From contig NZ_CP016534.2 in assembly GCF_001687565.2 (NCBI RefSeq), forward strand, positions 434,001 through 498,000: 64,000 nucleotides of DNA, written 5' to 3'. Source of the stretch: Planococcus antarcticus DSM 14505. Lineage in GTDB: Bacteria; Bacillota; Bacilli; Bacillales_A; Planococcaceae. Position numbers and translations under genes: made by a program. Of the stretch, positions 60,572-64,000 are shown piece after piece. Within the stretch, counting starts at the first letter, position 1. Each line of letters begins with the position of its first letter. The notes under the pieces are model-generated. The model did no database searches and was not told the DNA's origin. It saw nothing but the letters and a program-made list of their open reading frames with translations.

Positions 60572-61381
60572 CTAATCCAAAAACTTTGCTAAATAAATTT
60601 CGTTATGGGGATTGCCGTTTATCATCATGGATTTTTGGCGGATTCCCTCAGATTCAAAACCGGCTTTTTCGTATAATTTACGGGCCGGTTCGTTTTCTTC
60701 GACAACTGCCAGTTCAAGCCGGTTGATCCCCTTTTCCTTGGACCATGCCTCTGCTTTTTCAAGCAGTGACTTTGCAATTCCTTTGCCTTGTGCGTCTTTT
60801 TGGAGACCAAGATCGATTGTCGCCCGGTGCGCGGCGCGCTTTGCATCATTTCCCATAATCATTAAATAACCAACATGTTGACCATTTAGGATGGCAATGA
60901 TGATGGTCGAATGGCCGCTTTGCTTCCATTCAATGATTTGTTTACGAACTTTTTGTGTGGATTGTGTTCGTTCATCTTTAGCGTACAACATGAATTCGGA
61001 TTCAGATTCTACCGTTTTCTGCAAGGCTGCAAGAGAGCGTGCATCTCCGTGCTCTGCAGTTCGAATCAACAGAATGTCTTGATCTTCTTCGTCTTGGCCC
61101 GAGGCATTTCCGTTTGAAAGGTCAACCCTCTCAAATAAAACAAAACGATCAGGTTCGACGTCGCTGACAAAGTAACCGGCGTCTACCCAAGCGTGAAAAT
61201 GCTTTGCGGGTGCTTTTGTCTTTTTCCACCAACTTTTATTCAAGTAGGCGGCATTGGGCAAATTCTGTCCCATGATTTGTTCGATTTCAGAAAATGTTAA
61301 CTTTATTGAAGGGTTTGTCGCTCCGGAGAAATAATCAGCCAGAGGAATGTATTTCTTTTCCAGTAAAATAGTCACAAGCAT
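60572..61381 (-). CDS. two-domain protein: DUF7662-like N-terminus fused to GNAT
   Basis: A 269-residue protein. The N-terminal ~85 residues (YIPLADYFSG, LTFSEIEQIMGQNLPNAAY, WWKKTK ... WVDAGYFVSDV) resemble DUF7662-type domains seen in restriction-related or DNA-associated proteins; residues about 105-269 are a GNAT domain with LGLQKDAQGKGIAKSLLEKA (about 193-212), the acetyl-CoA loop, and LAVVEENEPARKLYEKAGFE. The combination suggests DNA- or protein-linked acetylation but no role is known. A palindromic operator lies over its promoter. Confidence 0.75.
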   Translation of the reverse strand: MLVTILLEKKYIPLADYFSGATNPSIKLTFSEIEQIMGQNLPNAAYLNKSWWKKTKAPAKHFHAWVDAGYFVSDVEPDRFVLFERVDLSNGNASGQDEEDQDILLIRTAEHGDARSLAALQKTVESESEFMLYAKDERTQSTQKVRKQIIEWKQSGHSTIIIAILNGQHVGYLMIMGNDAKRAAHRATIDLGLQKDAQGKGIAKSLLEKAEAWSKEKGINRLELAVVEENEPARKLYEKAGFESEGIRQKSMMINGNPHNEIYLAKFLD

Positions 61382-61417
61382 CTCTTCCTTCCACCTAACT
61401 TTGAATTAGTTAGTCAT

Positions 61418-61440
61418 ATTATACCATTAGCATGTGCTAA
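61418..61440 (-). promoter_or_regulatory. promoter -10 and palindromic operator of the DUF7662-GNAT gene
   Basis: On the minus strand TGGTATAAT is an extended -10 (TATAAT at 61423-61418). TTAGCATGTGCTAA (61427-61440), a perfect 14-bp palindrome, occupies the spacer to the -35, so a repressor binding there would block polymerase. Confidence 0.6.
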
Positions 61441-61591
61441 AGTACATAACAAAATTATAAAAAACAGATAATTCTATAAATTTTATACTCTTCAGTTTTA
61501 TTTTTTTATTGCTTAGAAGTTCAATTTTTTCAATTGAGGTTGTTATGATAGAATAAGCACAGAAACTAAGTTTTTCAGGAGGCTATTATTT

Positions 61592-62518
61592 ATGTCAAAT
61601 GTTCTAGTACTGGGTCACAAAAATCCGGACACCGATTCAATTTGTTCAGCCATTTCATATGCGTATTTAAAGAATGAAATGGGCATGGTTGCTGAACCTA
61701 TTCGTTTAGGTGAAGTGAACAACGAAACTCTATTCGCTTTAGAGGCTTTCAAATTCGATCAGCCGCGACTGGTGACGCATGTCGCTAAAGAAGCTGGGCA
61801 GGTAATTCTGGTCGATCACAACGAACGCCAGCAAAGCGCCGAAGATATCAATGAAGTTCAAGTAATCGAAGTGGTAGACCATCACCGTGTCGCCAACTTC
61901 GAAACTACAGATCCACTTTTTTTCCGTGCGGAGCCGGTTGGCTGTACGACGACCATTATTTTGAAATTATTTAAAGAAAACGGGGTAGAAGTGCCGTTGA
62001 ATATTGCCGGTTTGATGCTGTCTGCTATTATTTCAGACTCACTTCTTTTTAAGTCACCGACCTGCACGCCACAAGATGTTGAAGCAGCGAAGGAACTAGC
62101 GAGAATTGCTAATGTCGACATGCAGAACTACGGTCTTGACCTATTAAAAGCAGGAGCCGATTTAAGCAATAAAACTTTGGAGGACTTAATTTCATTGGAT
62201 TCAAAAGAATTCGAAGCGGGAGACCGTCGATTTGAAGTTGCGCAAGTCAATGCTATCGACGTGGAAGAAGTCCTAGTTCGTCAAAAAGAGCTTGAATTGT
62301 TAATGGGAAATACCATTTCTGCTAAGGGTCTGGATCTCTTTGTGTTTGTTGTCACTGATATTCTCAACAATAATTCGGTAGCCATCGTTCTTGGTGAAAG
62401 AGCTGGTATCATCGAAAGTGCCTTCAAATCAAGTGTGGTTGATAACCGCGTCCTGCTGCCGGGTGTCGTGTCACGCAAAAAACAGATTGTTCCTGTCATT
62501 ACAGAAGCATTGGGCTGA
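61592..62518 (+). CDS. ppaC: manganese-dependent inorganic pyrophosphatase
   Basis: A 308-residue family II pyrophosphatase. DHH-type metal ligands: [13 protein letters not shown] (residues 7-19), [10 protein letters not shown] (about 74-83) and VVDHHRVAN (about 95-103); the C-terminal DHHA2 domain has [12 protein letters not shown] near 290-301. It hydrolyses pyrophosphate with Mn2+ or Co2+ in the cytoplasm. Start ATG 61592 follows AGGAGGC. Monocistronic with a terminator overlapping its stop. Confidence 0.95.
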   Translation: MSNVLVLGHKNPDTDSICSAISYAYLKNEMGMVAEPIRLGEVNNETLFALEAFKFDQPRLVTHVAKEAGQVILVDHNERQQSAEDINEVQVIEVVDHHRVANFETTDPLFFRAEPVGCTTTIILKLFKENGVEVPLNIAGLMLSAIISDSLLFKSPTCTPQDVEAAKELARIANVDMQNYGLDLLKAGADLSNKTLEDLISLDSKEFEAGDRRFEVAQVNAIDVEEVLVRQKELELLMGNTISAKGLDLFVFVVTDILNNNSVAIVLGERAGIIESAFKSSVVDNRVLLPGVVSRKKQIVPVITEALG

Positions 62519-62543
62519 TTCCCTATTGGGAGTCAGTTTTTTT
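62515..62543 (+). terminator. terminator of ppaC
   Basis: CTGATTCCC / GGGAGTCAG stem with loop TATT and seven T; begins inside the stop codon. Confidence 0.88.
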
Positions 62544-62599
62544 GTGAATTAGTTATAGTAGAGGGAACATAGGAATTGTTTTTAAGCGTTTGAAATTCC

Positions 62600-62790
62600 T
62601 GGGTGATTTATGGGAGAGCCCTCTGTTATATGCCGCTTTGGGCATGGCTCACACAATGAACCGGGAAAAGCACTCGTTTCACCCCTCAGCGCCCAGCCCG
62701 TAGAAGCGGCGGCGCTGAGGAATTTGTTAGTGAGAGCGTGTGCTGTTCCAAGGGGCATAGCATTTGATGCTTTGCTTTTTATTTTATAGA
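62600..62790. repeat. long imperfect inverted structure between ppaC and the repeat array
   Basis: A central CCTCAGCGCC / GGCGCTGAGG pairing (about 62684-62721), local hairpins ATGCC/GGCAT (about 62629-62645) and GCATAGCATTTGATGC (about 62754-62770). No coding frame of quality is present. It may be a structured element or degraded repeat. Confidence 0.4.
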
Positions 62791-62855
62791 AGAAGATGAA
62801 GATAGACAGCAAGCTAATCGAGAAAATTTTGCTACTTTTGTATGGTTTCATCTCT

Positions 62856-63271
62856 GCGTCTTATGCCCGTCAGGTCTAACACGATCGCCTACGCTTTTCT
62901 TTGTCTAGCTCCGGCGATCAGACCTTCGGGTCATAAGTCACGCTAGCTGTGCGGCTGAAAAAACGCCGCTTCGCCACCGCGTCTTATGCCCGTCAGGTCT
63001 AGCTCGATCGCCTGCGCTTTTCTTTGTCTAGCTCCGGCGATCATACCTTCGGGTCATAAGTCACGCTAGCTGTGCGGCTGAAAAAACGCCGCTTCGCCAC
63101 CGCGTCTTATGCCCGTCAGGTCTAGCTCGATCGCCTGCGCTTTTCTTTGTCTAGCTCCGGCGATCAGACCTTCGGGTCATAAGTCACGCTAGCTGTGCGG
63201 CTGAAAAAACGCCGCTTCGCCACCGCGTCTTATGCCCGTCAGGTCTAACACGATCGCCTGCGCTTTTCTTT
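62856..63271. repeat. array of three full 123-bp repeats plus partial fourth
   Basis: GCGTCTTATGCCCG occurs at 62856, 62979, 63102 and 63225, exactly 123 apart. Units two and three are nearly identical (GATCATACC versus GATCAGACC). Each includes CGCTTTTCTTTGTCTAGCTCCGG, CTTCGGGTCATAAGTCACGC and TGTGCGGCTGAAAAAACGCC. It ends 65 bases before the FrnE-like start codon. Confidence 0.93.
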
Positions 63272-63335
63272 CCACAGGCAAAAAAATTGAGGGCTGTTGT
63301 TTTCGTTGCTATAGTTAGTGACGAGGTGGATGATA

Positions 63336-64000
63336 ATGAAAATTGAAGTTTGGTCAGATTACGTATGCCCATTCTGCTATATAGGCAAGAGAACGTTGGA
63401 AAAGGCGTTGGTTCAATCAGGTTTTGAAAGCCAGGCTGAGGTTTCGTTTAAGGCGTATCAATTGGATCCGAATACTCCGACTGATTCTGCTGTCTCGACC
63501 CATGAAAGTCTAGCGGAAAAGCTAGGGAAAACTATGGAACAAGCGAAAGAAATGACTGAGGGAGTGGCGCAGCATGCCCGTTCCGTTGGTTTAGAATATA
63601 ATTTTGATGGTATGGTGGAAGCCAATACGTTGGCAGCTCATCGTTTGGTTAAATGGGCTGAAACCCAAGAAAAAGATGCAGAACTGACTGAACAGCTTAT
63701 GCATCAGTATTTCGTAGAAGCGAAAAACGTCAGCAACCACGAAGTTTTATTGAACCTTGCAGAAGCGGTGGGACTGCCAGGTGACGAAGCGAAAAAGGTG
63801 CTGGAATCGGATCAATTCATGGCCCAAGTGCAAGTAGATATTGAAGAAGCCAGCCAAATTGGCGTTCAAGGCGTCCCGTTTTTCGTGGTTAACCGCAAAT
63901 ATGCCATTTCTGGTGCCCAGCCTTTAGAAGCATTTGTTGAAGCACTTGAACAAATTGCTGAAGAAGAAGGAATTCGTCCTCAGCTAAAGCCAATGGGGAA
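63336..64000 (+). CDS. DsbA-family oxidoreductase, FrnE-like (3' partial)
   Basis: The visible 221 residues start MKIEVWSDYVCPFCYIGKR with a CPFC redox motif at residues 11-14 and continue with the all-helical DsbA insert and the cis-proline segment GVQGVPFFVVNRKYAISGAQ. The FrnE group (YwbO in Bacillus) catalyses thiol-disulfide exchange, often linked to redox stress or polyketide production. ATG 63336 follows GAGGTGGATGATA. The frame runs off the window, so the end is missing. Confidence 0.88.
   Translation, partial: MKIEVWSDYVCPFCYIGKRTLEKALVQSGFESQAEVSFKAYQLDPNTPTDSAVSTHESLAEKLGKTMEQAKEMTEGVAQHARSVGLEYNFDGMVEANTLAAHRLVKWAETQEKDAELTEQLMHQYFVEAKNVSNHEVLLNLAEAVGLPGDEAKKVLESDQFMAQVQVDIEEASQIGVQGVPFFVVNRKYAISGAQPLEAFVEALEQIAEEEGIRPQLKPMG

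Noticed and set aside
62582..62851. 89-codon minus-strand frame
   Set aside because: It lies in structured non-coding DNA with no ribosome site and no recognisable protein.
62856..63271. CRISPR array
   Set aside because: The repeated unit is 123 bases with no short repeat/unique spacer alternation and no cas genes.

Overview
The window looks like a chromosomal segment of a low-to-moderate GC member of the Bacillales, most likely Planococcaceae (Planococcus/Planomicrobium type). The evidence is sigma-A-like promoters, strong AGGAGG ribosome sites, many Rho-independent terminators, and Firmicutes-specific regulatory devices: a tRNA-Trp T-box, a CcpA cre site, a GlnR/TnrA box and sigma-B-like promoters. 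The genus is inferred from gene content and was not tested by any search. No rRNA, tRNA, CRISPR array, prophage or replication origin was seen.

Layout. 1-13.9 kb: a VOC/beta-lactamase-like fusion, a cold-shock protein, GNAT enzymes, an orphan NfeD-like protein, a divergent MurE-like ligase, fumC, aldA, a Dph6-like ATP-pyrophosphatase, a CwlK-like peptidase, a nitroreductase and an alpha/beta hydrolase with an in-frame TGA near its start. 14-18 kb: a YtrA-type GntR/ABC operon. 18-26.5 kb: a methyltransferase, a cre-controlled acyl-CoA ligase, a ZIP-like protein and cydDC. 26.5-34.7 kb: the des-desK-desR membrane-fluidity system, a YdaT-like stress protein, a proline symporter and a BCCT betaine transporter. 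34.8-42.3 kb: hflX, an ABC exporter, a Met-rich lipoprotein, two iron/heme pseudogenes and an HrtBA-like ABC pair. 42.3-51.7 kb: a PAP2 phosphatase, glnK-amtB, a uracil-DNA glycosylase gene split by an IS1380-type element, zupT, a doubly frameshifted DUF4003-like gene, a NiaP-like transporter and a GNAT protein. 51.8-54.3 kb: a three-gene OpuC-like importer. 54.5-59.9 kb: T-box-controlled trpDC-trpFB-trpA, followed by a 3-methyladenine DNA glycosylase. 59.9-64 kb: a YfkM-like stress protein, a two-domain GNAT protein, ppaC, a repeat array and a truncated FrnE-like DsbA gene.

The genes together suggest a cold- and salt-tolerant aerobe: a thermosensor controlling a desaturase, three osmolyte uptake systems, a cold-shock protein and general-stress genes. 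Nitrogen and carbon control are visible as operators at glnK and the acyl-CoA ligase.

The most notable structures are five loci of a 122-123-bp intergenic repeat, often starting at gene stop codons; a TrpF-TrpB fusion; a MurE paralogue that has lost its amino-acid-recognition motifs; a clean IS insertion with a 5-bp target duplication; and a decayed iron/heme locus. I found no defence island or other clearly new multi-gene system. The repeat family and the MurE-like gene are the best candidates for something under-described.
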